Shown: positions 21,516 through 33,230 of the stretch, one piece after another
How the letters are laid out: every line of letters begins with the position of its first letter
Position numbering within the stretch: the stretch's first letter is position 1
DNA from: Sphaerolaimus hirsutus
Lineage: Eukaryota; Nematoda; Chromadorea; Monhysterida; Sphaerolaimidae
Length of the DNA stretch: 64,000 bases
NCBI GenBank assembly: GCA_964036195.1
Contig: OZ038456.1
Coordinates: forward strand, 15,066,001 to 15,130,000
Direction of reading: 5' to 3'
Position numbers and translations under genes: made by a program
Notes under the pieces: generated by a model
Databases searched by the model: none
What the model was told of the DNA's origin: nothing
The model's input: the letters and a program-made list of their open reading frames with translations, nothing else

Positions 21516-23135
21516 TAGGGTTGGAAAAAAAAGGTTTTTTTTAACTCGATGTTTTTTAAAAAACAACAACGTTTTTTAAAAATAAAAAAAACGTTTAAAA
21601 AAAACAACGTTTTTTTTAATAAAAAACGTCTTTTTTTAAAAGCTCCCAGATATAACCTTGTGTCAACATATATAGGTATATCAGACAGTGGCAATACTCT
21701 GTGATGTTATATATGACCATATAATGTCTGTGGAGCCATGGGATAGCATTATAAGTGGTGATTTGTGTCAAAAATATCCATTTTTTGTCGACATATCATT
21801 TGTATATCGCCTTATAGTCGAATGTTCGTGACTTCAGGTAAAGTTTGGCACGGAATAGTGATCAAACAAGGTGATAAAACGAGGTTGTTACTTTGGGAGT
21901 GAAGTTACACACTGTGGAGGTACTTGGAAGCACATTACCTCAATATTATATACTACAGCAACATATGACGGCTTATTAACCCATGGTAGCATATATAAAT
22001 GGATACTTTGATACTGAAAATGCCACAAAACTAGTGATGGAAAAGCGCCAGAAAAAATGGCGCCAGGCGCCAAGGGCGCCATGGCGCCATTCGGAAAGTG
22101 GGCGCCAAGCGCCAAGGGCGCCACAGAACAAGGGCGCCAGGCGCCAAGGGCACCATGGCGCCATTCAGAAAGTGGGCGCCAGGCGCCAGGGGCGCCACGG
22201 TAAGAGGGCACCAAGCGCCAAGGGCGCCATGGCGCCATTTGGAAAATAGGGCGCCAGGCGCCAAGGGCGCCAGGATAAAAAAGTGCCTACAACCCCATGC
22301 GTGTGCTAAAAATGTTTCTACAGCACCATTGTACGCGCATTCACTTCTTAATTCGCGTTCTCCAGGATGTAATGAACAAAAACAAGGCTAGCAACAAAAT
22401 TTTTTGAATAAAATCCACATGACGAATTCAAATGCAATGGAAATTGTCATTTGACAACAATCCATTCATTACAAATAGACCTTTCCAAACAATGTTTCCT
22501 AATTGCAACGATTTAAATCCGTTTATTTATGATTTTGCAAGTTAACGATCCATCATTCTTGTCTTCTGATCCGTCAGACAGATCTGATGAACCGTTGGAC
22601 AAAAGATTTCCACCCACTCACACCACTCCGTCCATTTTTCTGGCGAATTTAGATCATCCACGGATGCGTTTTTCATATTTTTTTTCGTTTACACGGCACT
22701 CACCGTGAAACCCTGCTGGCGCCTTTTTGGCGCCCTTCTAGAGCAGGGCGCCAGGCGCCAAGGGCGCCACGGAAAAAGGGCGCCAAGCGCCAAGGGCGCC
22801 ATGGCGCCTTTCAGAATGTGGGCGCCAGGCGCCAAGGGCGCCACAGAAAAAGGGCGCCAAGCGCCAATGGCGCCATGGCGCGGCGCCCTTTGGCGCCCTC
22901 AAATGGCGCCATTCCATCACTACACAAAACCAATGAAAACAACCACCAATGTCAATTTGTGTGTGAAATTGCGCGCTTGCGCGCAAAAATTTGGCAAAAT
23001 ACCTAGTGCTTAGTACTAAAAATTTCGGTCGATGTTTTTTTAAATAAAAAAAACATTTCAGACGTCATGTTTTTTTAAAAAAAACAACGTTTTTTTAAAT
23101 AAAAAACGTTTTTAAAAAAACATCGGCCAACCCTA
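21516..23135. mobile_element. hAT-like MITE with TAGGGTTGG ends, split by a second hAT-like MITE
   Basis: The ends TAGGGTTGG and CCAACCCTA are flanked by a perfect 8-bp duplication GTCTGTGC (21508-21515 and 23136-23143). Both ends are rich in AAAAAACGTTTTTT. The GCGCCA-rich element at 22032-22922 is inserted inside, so the original element was about 730 bp. A truncated relative abuts the last Pax exon. Confidence 0.85.
22032..22922. mobile_element. GCGCCA-rich hAT-like MITE, copy 2
   Basis: 891 bp with the same TAGTGATGGAA/TTCCATCACTA ends as 2882-3770 and a different perfect 8-bp duplication, CACAAAAC (22024-22031 and 22923-22930). The two copies differ by few substitutions and small indels, so they transposed recently from one source. 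Confidence 0.93.
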
Positions 23136-23160
23136 GTCTGTGCAGATATATCCGTATATA

Positions 23161-24005
23161 CCGTATTTCCGCGAAATACCCCCCCCCCTTGAATTAACCC
23201 CCCATCCCTCGAAATACCCCCCCCCCTTGACTTGGCCCCCCATCGCTCGAAATACCTCCAGGTGTTTTTGAGCAGGGGAAAAATAACACCCCCCTCGAAA
23301 TACTCCCCGTCTGGAATTATGTACCGTATTTCTCCGTGTAAACCGCCCGGGTGTTATACAAAACCGAGGCGCTTTTCAGCAACCTTTTTTTAAACTTGTA
23401 TAACGCCCGGGCGTTAAATCATTCGGAGGGGGGCGTTACACCCAACAAATTTTTGCTTTAATATTTACATATTTTGTGTTCGCTCCCAGCGTGCAGCGAA
23501 TTCAATAGAAAAAGGTGCATACCGCGGAATTCGTGCATGCCGCAGCGATGCACAACATTAAAACAATTAAAACCAAGTGGACATTTCGTTATAATTCAGC
23601 TTGATTTGTCATGTAAATATTTTAACTTGGCTAATGTTTTTGAAACCAAGCATAGCGCCCCGGGGGCGCTATAAAGCTGTATAACGCCCCGAGCGTGGTG
23701 CACGGGGGGCGGTTTACACGGAGAAATACGGTACATCATGTATGCAATGTACATGATGTACATATTGGTCGCAGTTTGCATCGCTGCTACAAGTATACTA
23801 GTTTGTGTAGCGATGGACTTTGATATGTCCAAATATACCCTACTTGAACACGTTGATTACCGGTTTTGGTTATATAAAAGCGTACTCTTTACTATGAATT
23901 TCGTGAACATTTCGGACGAAATAATAACCCCCCCCCTCGAACTACCCCCCTCAAAATTTCCACTCCGAAAAATAAACCCCCTGGGGGTATTTCGAGAAAA
24001 TACGG
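23161..24005. mobile_element. CTCGAAATACCCCC-family MITE split by another TA-inserting MITE
   Basis: The ends are CCGTATTTCCGCGAAATACC and GTATTTCGAGAAAATACGG. A second element at 23324-23731 is inserted at a TA of the family core (GTA^CATCATG). A further partial copy continues to about 24389. Confidence 0.75.
23324..23731. mobile_element. TA-inserting MITE with GTGTAAACCGCCC ends
   Basis: The ends CCGTATTTCTCCGTGTAAACC and GGTTTACACGGAGAAATACGG are perfect inverted repeats flanked by TA (23322-23323 and 23732-23733). The first eight bases, CCGTATTT, are shared with the other TA-inserting families. 408 bp, no coding capacity. Confidence 0.85.
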
Positions 24006-24389
24006 TATGTACAATATATCCTGTTTGTTCTCATTTATTACCAGTTTTGGGTATGTTTTGGCCTATTCTGTATTGCGACACTTCACGAAATTTTCTGACG
24101 AAGTAATAAGCCCACCTTCGAATTGACCTCCCTCAAAATTAGCTGGAGATATAATAAATACCCTGGGGATATTTCAAGGAAATACGGTATATACATGTAG
24201 GTATATGTCCACATATTTATATCCTGTTTTGTCGATTTCTTTGCCAGTTGTGGGTATGTAAAAGCGTCTTTTTTACTATGATACTCCACAAAAAGTCTGA
24301 CGAAATATGACCCCCACCCCCTCGTATTGAACCTCTCAAAATTTGCTGTTGAAACAATACCCACCGGGGGGTACTTCAAGGAAATACGG

Positions 24390-25085
24390 CAGTTATTTAC
24401 AAAATTTTCCAGGTAACTTCATCAGTCTAGTCAGCATAGCTTGTAAAGTTAAATTTACTTCCTTGTTTACGGGCAGTCGAACATTAATAACGAAAAAAAC
24501 TTAAAGGCAAAAAAAAATGTGCCGTTTGTGTTCATGGCATGCATTTACCAATTAAAATTGTACGCACACATGAACGTGATGATGTATTCAATAAAACTTA
24601 CAACTTCGTTTTCAACTCAGTTTCCAGCAGTGTTGTTAAAATACTGGTATTTTTGGAAAATGTAAACGTAAATACGGTTTCCAAATTTCCAAGTATAAAT
24701 ACTAAAACATATTCATACATCTAAAATACCTAGGTAAACATAGAATAAAACGTAAATGTAAAATTTTAGATAGTGCTCTGATATTATAAGTAATATTTAC
24801 ACAGGGCGGTTACATCTTTCAAATTTATTAGTAACCATTATTTTTGCAATTTTACCTAGTACTCTTACTTAGCACCTCCAATATTTAGAACGGCAGGTAG
24901 ATAACACATTGGAAGTGTGCCAAAACACATAAATATTAAAAATGAATGGTGAGAACATTCAAGACATTCAAATATTGATATTAAATACCTAACAAATTGA
25001 TGCTCTGATATTTGAATGATGCTCAAGATTCATTGACAAGAATACTGCGTACAAATGAAAAATGTCTGGAAAATAATTGGTGAAA
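24390..25085. other. No recognisable gene; one hAT-like MITE end
   Basis: CAGTGTTGTTAAAATACTGG at about 24630 resembles the left end of the CAGAGTTG hAT-like family, with TTTGGAAAATGTAAACG following. No matching right end was identified. The rest is AT-rich. Confidence 0.35.
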
Positions 25086-25195
25086 AAATAAAACGGCAGC
25101 CTTCAATAGAACGGCACCTCCAATAGAATGCCAGGTAAAAAAGTTAATGACAAAAATAGAATGGTGCTGTTCTATTAGAAGAAATATGGTAAATT
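25086..25195. mobile_element. Partial CCGTATTTC...GAACGG MITE
   Basis: AATAGAACGGCACCTCCAATAG and TTCTATTAGAAGAAATATGG mark one end of the family; the left terminus is degraded (related words begin at about 24890). Confidence 0.5.
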
Positions 25196-25305
25196 AAAAG
25201 TTTTATTAAAATATGTTTATTTTTGTCACTTGACTTACCACTCACGATGTGTCTTAACAGTTATTCAGTTGGAGTATTGGCATTGTGGGAAAGCTGTTTT
25301 CATAT

Positions 25306-25466
25306 GATTGTTTGATTTACAATATTTTAAGGGTATTGATATTGACATCATAGGGTGCATAGATGACTGTGGTGAACAATGCCCTTTAATCTCAGACCAT
25401 CATGCTATAATCATAAAAATCAACATGAACCCAGAAAAAATAAAACGGATGCGTCTGTGCGTCTAA
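25306..25466 (+). pseudogene. Fragment resembling a non-LTR retrotransposon endonuclease
   Basis: A short frame reads IDIDIIGCIDDCGEQ followed by PLISDHHAIIIKINM and ends at TAA (25464-25466). The SDH motif with following hydrophobic strand is characteristic of the C-terminal part of AP-type LINE endonucleases. There is no reverse transcriptase nearby, so this is at most a small relic. It could also be chance. Confidence 0.35.
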
Positions 25467-25640
25467 ATATGATTTGCTTGATGGAAATGTTTGTAGCAGA
25501 CACAGAGATTTGATAGACAAGTTGGTTTGCACCGGGTTATACTTTCATGGATAGTGCTGGTAATTGAATACTGCTGTAAATGGTAAATGAGTGCTGAGTA
25601 TCTCGGCTCACAGGAATTTCCAACGCAGAACAAAATTGTG

Positions 25641-25676
25641 TCGCGCAGTTTCTGCGCGACACGATTTTGTAGCGCA
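25641..25676. repeat. Short perfect hairpin, GTGTCGCGCAG/CTGCGCGACAC
   Basis: TGTCGCGCAG, TTT and CTGCGCGACA form a compact stem. It recurs in part at 25778 (CTGCGCGACAAAATG). It lies in a small repeat with TAGTGATGG and CCATCACC near 25679-25740. Confidence 0.5.
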
Positions 25677-25740
25677 GGTAGTGATGGTATGGCACCGTGG
25701 TGCTGGCGCCATTTGAGGCTATCGCAACATTCCATCACCA

Positions 25741-26736
25741 GCGTTGTCTCCTGCACAACAAACTTTTGTTGCACAAAAAACTGCGCGACAAAATGTGTGT
25801 CGTGCACAAGTGGTGCAATGGTACAACACACTGGCGCGCCTAAAATGGATAATGTTGTGGTATCAATGTGATGACTTACAGAATAAAGACAAAGGTTTTA
25901 CACTGTAAATAACATGTTCAAATTGCAATAGATGTGGAAATACACACTTTTGGGCTGATCATTCAAATTCTCGGGTGGGGCGAAGTACAGTCACATGTAA
26001 ATACAATTGGTGTGCACCTGTACTTCATGTTGAGCCATCATATCATTTATAGATATGTTTTCATGTGCAAGATTTACAAGATTAATATGATAACAAAGGG
26101 TGATTGACATAATGTTGGGTGAAGTTCTTTATGTTCTTGGAACTTCTTTCATTCTTGTGTTGACATTGAATATATATTTCCTATATACTGTATCCTGTGC
26201 AGAAGGACCAGACCTTATCTTGGTTGTCCCTTATGTATGAGTAAATGTTTTCAAATTGCTTGTACGTTGATCCGCTCTACCCTGAAATTAAATCAAATTG
26301 AGGATGATATCATCTCATACCTTTTAAGGCAGATCAGGTGCCAATTCCACATGTGGAGATATGATTTATAAGTGATAATGAACAGTTGTATGAAAAGTAA
26401 ATTAATAAAAGCAAAATGAAAAGGCAATCAAAAAATAAAATGACCAAATAAAATGGCAAATGACAAGAAGACGCTAAAAACGTTTTTGACGTTTTACTTG
26501 TCATTTCACTTCCCACTTATTTTCTTGTCCCGCATTGATAACTAATTTTTTTTACATTTTCTATGGTACCCGGGTAAATGTGTAAGGTAAAGGTAACAAA
26601 GCTTAATGGTATTTTTGGAAAACGTAGACATAAACGTAAGTATAAATACCCAAATACTTGGGTATTTCGGGTAAACGTAAAAACGTTTTGCGACACTGGT
26701 TTCCATTCCGATTCCAGTACCGCAGAAAATCAGGAT
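25741..26736. other. Intergenic, no supportable gene
   Basis: Short open stretches exist but lack splice context. Near 26570-26700 are GTAAAGGTAA, CCCAAATACTTGGGTATTT and CGTTTTGCGACACTGG, the right-hand part of a relative of the CAGAGTTG hAT-like family. Confidence 0.3.
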
Positions 26737-26852
26737 CAGTGGTGTAAAAAGCGTTAAAGGTTTGGCGCCAGCCAGGCGCCAAAAGCACCATGGCGCCTAG
26801 CTCCAGCGCCAAACGCCATTATTATTTTTGCCGTGGCGCTTTTACATCACTG
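26737..26852. mobile_element. Short GCGCCA-rich MITE
   Basis: The ends CAGTGGTGTAAAAAGCG and TGGCGCTTTTACATCACTG are inverted. The interior is GGCGCCA repeats. No clear target duplication. Confidence 0.55.
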
Positions 26853-27684
26853 GGAAAGAGCCGAAAGGAAATCGGTGTTGCAGTTGCACCCATAAATAAA
26901 TATGTCAAGCCTGTAACTGTAAATGGAGGGAAAGTTTTTCCTTGAGAACACCTTCTGCGAATGAGTGTTTCAAAACTGATTGTGCCCACACACACTAGTT
27001 TTCCGCGTGACGCTTGGGAAAACTCAAATGGCGATATGTCGCCATTCAGTTTTCCCATCTTGCATGAAGTAAAATTTAGAGGTAAAAATAAATTTGTTTT
27101 GGTTTCGGCAAGTCACAATTTTTCCCAACATGAATGCAATAGGGGAAAACTGAATGGAAAATGTCGCCATGTGGTATGGCAACACTCACTGAATGTCGCC
27201 ATACCACATGGCGACATGTCGCCATTGTCGCCATTGTCACCATGGACAACTATATTGAATTTTCGACATGTGAATGCAATAAGTGAAAACTGCCAAACTT
27301 TGCTGTGTAAGCAACTCTGTTGAACTAGCAATTAACCACAGCCATTTTTGACATGCAGACAGAGGAGGAGGAGGAGGAGGAGGTGGAGGAGGGCAATGTG
27401 AACAAATGTGATGTTGTATCAACACAGTTTAATCTGTGAAAGTACTGACATCATGCTTTATCAGATACATATTTACTATTTTTGTGCTTTACATGTGATA
27501 TATTTGTTTTTGATTTTGTTAATTTTTCATGCTTGATATTTGTTCCTGTTTTTCATTGTATATTTTTAAGAAAAATATCATGTACACACCTGTTGTTTTC
27601 CATTTTACTTTTTACATATGAGAGAAATATTGCAGACAATACAATTGTAAAAAGACAGCAATGAATGTTTTTGAGAATAATGTA
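26853..27684. repeat. ATGTCGCCAT/GGCGACAT repeats and a GGA microsatellite
   Basis: Between about 26985 and 27250 the words CCCACACACACTAGTTTTCCGC, ATGTCGCCATT and AATGGCGACAT occur in both orientations, part of a repeat also seen at 28500-28860 and 30590-30680. A GGA repeat (GAGGAGGAGGAGG...) lies at 27362-27390. Confidence 0.5.
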
Positions 27685-28095
27685 CCATATTTCCTTGAAT
27701 TACACCCCCCCCCCCTTGCATTAACCCCCCCCTCAAAATACCCCCAGGTGTTTTCCTGCTGAGAAAAAAATACCCCCCCCCCCTCAAAATACCCCCTGTC
27801 TGGAATGATATACATCATGTATGCAATGTACATGATGTATTTATTGATGCCAATTTGCATCGCAGATACACATATATGTTTATATGTGTACAGATGTACG
27901 TCTAAATACCCGATATGTCCCGATATATCCTATTTACCCATGTTTATTACCAGTTTTGGGTATGAAAAAGCATACTGTTTACTATGAATTTCCTGAAAAT
28001 TTCTGATGAAATAATAACCCCCCCTCAAAAAAAACCCCCTCAAAATTTCCACTCTGAAAAAATAAACCCCCTGGGGGTATTTTGAGGAATTATGG
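27685..28095. mobile_element. CTCGAAATACCCCC-family MITE
   Basis: Ends CCATATTTCCTTGAAT and TTTGAGGAATTATGG, slightly decayed, with TA at both flanks. Contains the conserved core ATGTATGCAATGTACATGATG. Confidence 0.7.
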
Positions 28096-28097
28096 TA

Positions 28098-29160
28098 TGT
28101 GAATAATGCCTTAGTAAATGGAATCATGCATTAGGATCAGAATTTTGAAAAATGTAATGGGAACACAAACATTACAAACAAAAACATGATTATTGTATTT
28201 TGACCATATTTCTGGAGCTTTTCATAGCTGTAATTGTATTGCACAAACTTTGAAAAGTGAATGAGATTGAATAAGTGACTGTATTGGAAATTTGCAAGTG
28301 TGTATGAAACTATATCGATGTTTAACAAGATAGGAACTAGTTACTCACTAATTGCACAACATTTAACTACTTAACTAAGTACTTCACAAACTACTTGCTA
28401 AACCAATTTCCAAATGAATTAAACAAACTTAAATCAAATGACTTCAAAAGTAAACACTGCTATTCTCATTCACCAGTAATTACAAATAACACTGTTTGCA
28501 CTGTTTAAAAAAATGCATGTTGAGTTTTCACAATGTGCCAGCATGTTGACAATATTCCTTGGCTCAATAGCAGTTTTTGCAATGCATGAAGCAGTTTTCC
28601 ACTTTGTCTGTCATTATGGGAACAGTATGCATACACGTTGTGAAAACTGGCGACACATGGCGACAGGTGGCGACAGGTGGCGACAAGAAATGTCGCCACA
28701 CGTGTCGGCAGTTTTCACAATATGCAAGCATCTGTGGAAAACTGTCGCCATGGCGACAAAAATGGTGTCAAAATGTCGCCATTTTTGTCGCCATATCGGT
28801 GAGTTTTCACACAGGTGGCCACTTTCAAAAAGTATCTTTAAACGAGACATGAATGGACCAGAGATGTGAAATTTGGAGGTCTTATGCAGAATTTTTTCCT
28901 CTATTTTGTGTAGAGAGATAGGCACTTAACAATATGTATTAAATGAGTAATAATTTTTTCAAATTTTTGAGTTTTCACATGGTTTTCATGGTGACAACCA
29001 TGGCGACAGTAACGAAATAGTAGTTAAGCACAAATAACGTCATGTTAGGAAAACTCAACTGAACTTTGACATGATATTTTTGGCATTTTTTGTAAAAATC
29101 GTACATTTCAGACAGCGGCACACGTTACTACAACTTCAAAGAATTTTATTCAGTGATACT
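28098..29160. repeat. AT-rich sequence with GTGGCGACA/TGTCGCCA repeat cluster
   Basis: Clustered GGTGGCGACAGGTGGCGACA and TGTCGCCA words lie at 28645-28805. The outer words GTTGAGTTTTCACAATGTG and AAAACTCAACTGAAC suggest inverted ends of a larger element (about 28517-29065). No gene. Confidence 0.4.
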
Positions 29161-29433
29161 TAGGGTGTCAACAAAAACTTTTTGGCAGAAAACGGGTATG
29201 AAATTTGAAAAATTTGCTGTAATTATGCTGGAAATACAAAAATTTACAAAATTGAGAACTTGCATGCATGTTTACCAGTTTCACTGAAACAGAAATACTT
29301 GAGAAAGAGAAAATTGAGCTGGAAAATAATTTTTTTTTTGAAAAGCAGACAAGTGAGCCAGAAAATGGAAGCGGAAATGGAAAAAAATTTGCCTGTGGAA
29401 AGCATAAACGGAAAATGGAAAGTTGACACCCTA
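29161..29433. mobile_element. MITE with TAGGGTGTCAAC...GTTGACACCCTA ends
   Basis: Perfect 12-bp terminal inverted repeats; interior rich in AAAACGG and GGAAAATGG words. A relative with TAGGGTGACAAA ends lies at 33231-33767. No exact target duplication was seen here. Confidence 0.65.
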
Positions 29434-30779
29434 GTTTTGACACCTTGCATGACACTTGCCATTTTACACGGTGATTTTACACAGTTTGTGACTGCTACCA
29501 GATGGGGAATGAGAAAGCACCGCTGCGCACTCCAGATGAACAAATGCTTTGCAACCATACAGTTTGTTTTGTTTTTGTTTTACATTTATCACTGTTTTGA
29601 CATGTTTTTTTACAAAGAATGAGTGCTAAATAATGCAGTTGGACTGGAGGGATGCGTATGACGGGCTGGATAACGTGCAACATGGTGATCAACAACGCAA
29701 GCGTGACCACAGGGTTGAGAGAGAAACTAAAGGAGTGGATGAAGACTCCAGAGGGGGTTCTGCCATGGATAAATTGGCGAAATTGTTGAATTTTTATAAT
29801 TTTTTATGACAGGTTTTGATTGTTCATGTGTGTGCTGCATGAATTGGTAATAAGTGAAAAGCTAAATGAAAATTTTACTACCAAGTGTAAATTATTTTTC
29901 ACCTTCTGCATGCAACGTGGGAAAACTAAATATTTTAGCTTTTCAACTATACAATTAGTTGAGTTCGTGATTAATGCTTGATTTAGATTTCATGTGTTCC
30001 CGCATATTTTTGTCTTTCAATAAAAGTCTAATGAGCGCTCAGGGTAAAAAATTCGATTTTTAGGACATGTTTTAGTAAAAGAAATTGAAAAATACTTTTT
30101 TTTGTTTTTTTTATGGTGTAGATAAATCACCTTTTTTTGACGATATACTGAATACATGCTGTGCCTCATGTGAAAAAATTGCAGCTGATTGCCAAGTGAT
30201 TAAAAGTTTATTGATTTTTTTATGTCATACATGTTAAATTCATTCATTTTTCAAACTGTGGTAATGACAGTGTGTGATTAGTATCAAATAAAAGAGAGAA
30301 AAAAAACTGTACGTGGCTCTCAATTTACAAGTATTACAAAGTAACAAATGATTTTATAAAAATTATTATATTCATGATTTTCAAAAATTATTTAAAAAAG
30401 AACAAAAGTAACTGGAAGCACAAAAATGTACATATATGTACAGTTTCACATAGTGTGTAACATGCAACATAAATAACGTTCCGGAAATCAATTTTTTTAT
30501 GGTGCAAAACTCATTAAACTTTCACCATTTTTTCACAGTTTTCCCAAATTGGTGTCACAAAGGGATCATTGTAAAAAAATTGCAAATGGCGGCCTCTTGC
30601 ATCTGTTGCCTGCACAATGGGAAAACTAAATTGAGTTTTCCCATGAAAGTCACGCGGAAAACTAGTGTGTGTAGGCCCATTATCACTGTTTTGAGGCTTC
30701 TTTCCCTGCAGGCGACAGGACACTTAATGTATGGTATTGTAGTTATCTCTAAATTGCGTTTGCAATTGCAATAATACGA
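29434..30779. other. Intergenic; one doubtful exon-like stretch at 29636-29756
   Basis: After AATGCAG at 29630-29636 two overlapping frames are open; one has GC-rich third positions (MTGWITCNMVINNASVTTG). No donor or partner exon could be fitted. A TAGTTTTCC-type inverted repeat lies at 30590-30690. Confidence 0.25.
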
Positions 30780-31348
30780 TTAAACTCGGCGGACATGAAA
30801 CGAATCAGTGATTCGGCCCTTGGTTACAAATGACGTATGTTTTTTAATTTTAACTTGAATGGACGGATTCCATTCGGGTCACAATAGATTTGATTCAATC
30901 CGACTTTTTATGCAAGAACAATATGAGTTTGATCGACAAATCGTTTGAGAAAGTCGGATTGTAAGGTCTTAGGTAGGAACTTTGTCGTCGCAGCCCCGAC
31001 AAATTCCTGTAAAAACGAACGTATATGAATTTGGCACACGTCCAAATTCCTTGCGTTTTATACCAACAACATTAAAGACGCAGGACTTCTGTTCGCGTCA
31101 ACGATAATGGCCGCGCAATGCATTTAAGTCAACACAAGTGTCAACTAGTAAATGGGTCGCCATTAGCGACCATTTGCAGTCGCTTAATTAGATTCCGCGG
31201 CGATTATTGGAGACGCGAAGAGAAATCGTGCGTCTTTAAACTTGTTTGCACGAAATGCAAGAAACTTGGACATGTGCCAAGTTTGTGTATTCTCACTCGT
31301 ACAAAAATCCCGTAGAACAATGACTTCCAAAACGTCCGCCGAGTTTAC
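30780..31348. mobile_element. Element with TAAACTCGGC...GCCGAGTTTA ends, copy 2
   Basis: The ends TAAACTCGGCGGACATGAAACGA and ACGTCCGCCGAGTTTA are shared with 19356-20229. A third, related set (ATAGTCGGCAGACATGATA at 58747 and ATCATGTCTGCCGACTAT near 60541) marks a subfamily. Confidence 0.65.
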
Positions 31349-31363
31349 CTACATTATCTACTA

Positions 31364-31712
31364 CCGTATTTCTTCTAAAAGAACGGCGCCGTTCTATTTT
31401 TTCGTCAACTTTTTTACCTGACGTTATATTAGAGGTGCCGTTCTATTGGAGGATGCCGCTCTATTTTTTCATCAAACTTTTTCACACAATTTTCATTTGA
31501 ACATCGTACTTTTAGTGAGACATGAGCGACATTTTAACATCAGAGCATCAACTTAAACAAAACCAAATATGAAAACAACCCCAAATCATAGTTCTGAACA
31601 GCCTGGATATTCTCACCACCAATTTTTCGAATATTTTTGTGTTTTGGCACTTTTATAATGTCACTCTACATGCCGTTCTATTGGAGGTGCCGTTCTATTA
31701 GAAGAAATACGG
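31364..31712. mobile_element. CCGTATTTC...GAACGG MITE with demonstrated TA duplication
   Basis: 349 bp, ends CCGTATTTCTTCTAAAAGAACGG and CCGTTCTATTAGAAGAAATACGG, flanked by TA (31362-31363 and 31713-31714). The flanks ATCTAC-TA and TA-ATTGAGAAAAAG are found joined, with a single TA, at 58680-58695. That sequence represents the empty site. Confidence 0.88.
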
Positions 31713-31714
31713 TA

Positions 31715-32346
31715 ATTGAGAAAAAGGTATATATACCTAAATATTTAGTTACATTCATTTTTTTGCTTAAATGAAGAAAACAATCTTCCACGGCGCGACG
31801 TTGTAACAATTTAAAAAAATTAGTGCGCCAGTTTCCTTGTGCGCATTGGCCCGCATTAGCTTTTTTTCATCTCAGTAGTTAATTTTTTGCCCTCTTTCAA
31901 ATTAACGTTTCACATGTCTATTTGATTATTCTCCGATAGACATTGCAATTTTTTTATGCTTGCTTGTCATGCTGTTCAAATTTGAACCATTTAAAAATTT
32001 TGCCTGAAATATACGCTTCGCACCGAAAGTCATTGACTACGCGTCAACTTTTTAGGCTGACGTTTCATTCAGTTGCAAGATGCGTTTCCAGACTTTTGCG
32101 TATCATGTCTCGGTTAGCGGCAGACATTTTCATTGCCAAATATTTGGCATTTTTTTCAAAAACTAATATTCAAAATATCTTATATTTTGTTATAAATAGT
32201 GATATTACAAATGTAACTGAATTACTGAATTCATTTTTTCAATAATATTCCGAAAATAGCATGAATTTTTCATCAAATAAGTTATTGAAAGCGACTGCAC
32301 GGTGTAGATTTTGACATACAGTCATAAAAAACCTGTCCCAGCTGTT
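31715..32346. other. No recognisable gene
   Basis: AT-rich. It includes a block (ATATATACCTAAATATTTAGTTACATT...) shared with 58696-58745. Confidence 0.3.
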
Positions 32347-33192
32347 TCCCGTATTACCCCATGGCGGTTTATTATTTCGCCAGCAAAATTTGAGGGGCGG
32401 GGTATTTCGAAGGGGGTTCTTATTTCGTCAGAAATTTTCGTAAGGATCGTAGTGCACAGCAGGCATTGCGTGACCAAAACAGGTAATAAATGTGTCTAAA
32501 CGGTATACGGATACGGTATTTGGACATAAAAACGTAGCGGCACAAACTAGTCTACCGTATTTCCTCGAAATACCCCCGGGGGGTTTATTGTTTCAGAGTG
32601 AGAATTTTGAGGGGGGGTTAAACGAGGGGGGGGGTATTTCGAGGGGGGGGTTTATTATTTCGCCAGAAATTTTTTGAAATCCCAGTACTAAAGTGTCGTC
32701 TGAAACGTACGCAGACGTCGAAAAATGCAACAAAAATAGCCATTTATAAGACTCTAAAGACATTTATAAGTGTGTAGACGTACAAACACTGTTCTCACAT
32801 AACAGAGTCATCGTTTTTAACGTGTGTTCTGCATTGCCGGGATGACAAACCGCGGCCTTTGTCATTTACGTTCTCTATACACTAAATTTGGGGGGGGTAT
32901 TTCGAGGGGGGGGTTTATAAGTTCATAGTGTCCATTTTGAGGGGGGTATTTCGAGGGGGGGGGGTATTTCGAGGGGGGGGGTATTTCGAGGAAATACGGT
33001 ATATGTAGCTGCGATGCAAACTAGCAGTAAAAAATACATCCTGTACATTGCATACACGATGTACATTATTCCAGACGGGAATTTCGAGGGGGGTTATTTT
33101 TTCACCAGCCCATTTTGAGGGGGGGGGGGTAATTCGAGGGTGGTTCATTCGAGCGGGGTCAATTCAAGGGAGCATAGTTCGAGGTTATACGG
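32347..33192. mobile_element. Cluster of CTCGAAATACCCCC-family MITEs
   Basis: A truncated copy (from 32347) is followed by a complete one at 32555-32999 (ends CCGTATTTCCTCGAAATACC and GTATTTCGAGGAAATACGG, TA on both sides) and another partial to about 33192. The copy at 32555-32999 is almost identical to 63072-63501. Confidence 0.75.
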
Positions 33193-33230
33193 TAGGTTGG
33201 AAGTATGAAGCTATTATTAGGGTTTAGGAT

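Noticed and set aside
27361..27390. Polyglutamate or polyproline coding repeat
   Set aside because: Simple GGA microsatellite in non-coding repeat DNA.
29636..29756. Exon-like GC-rich stretch
   Set aside because: Two frames are equally open and no donor or partner exon fits, so no gene was called.
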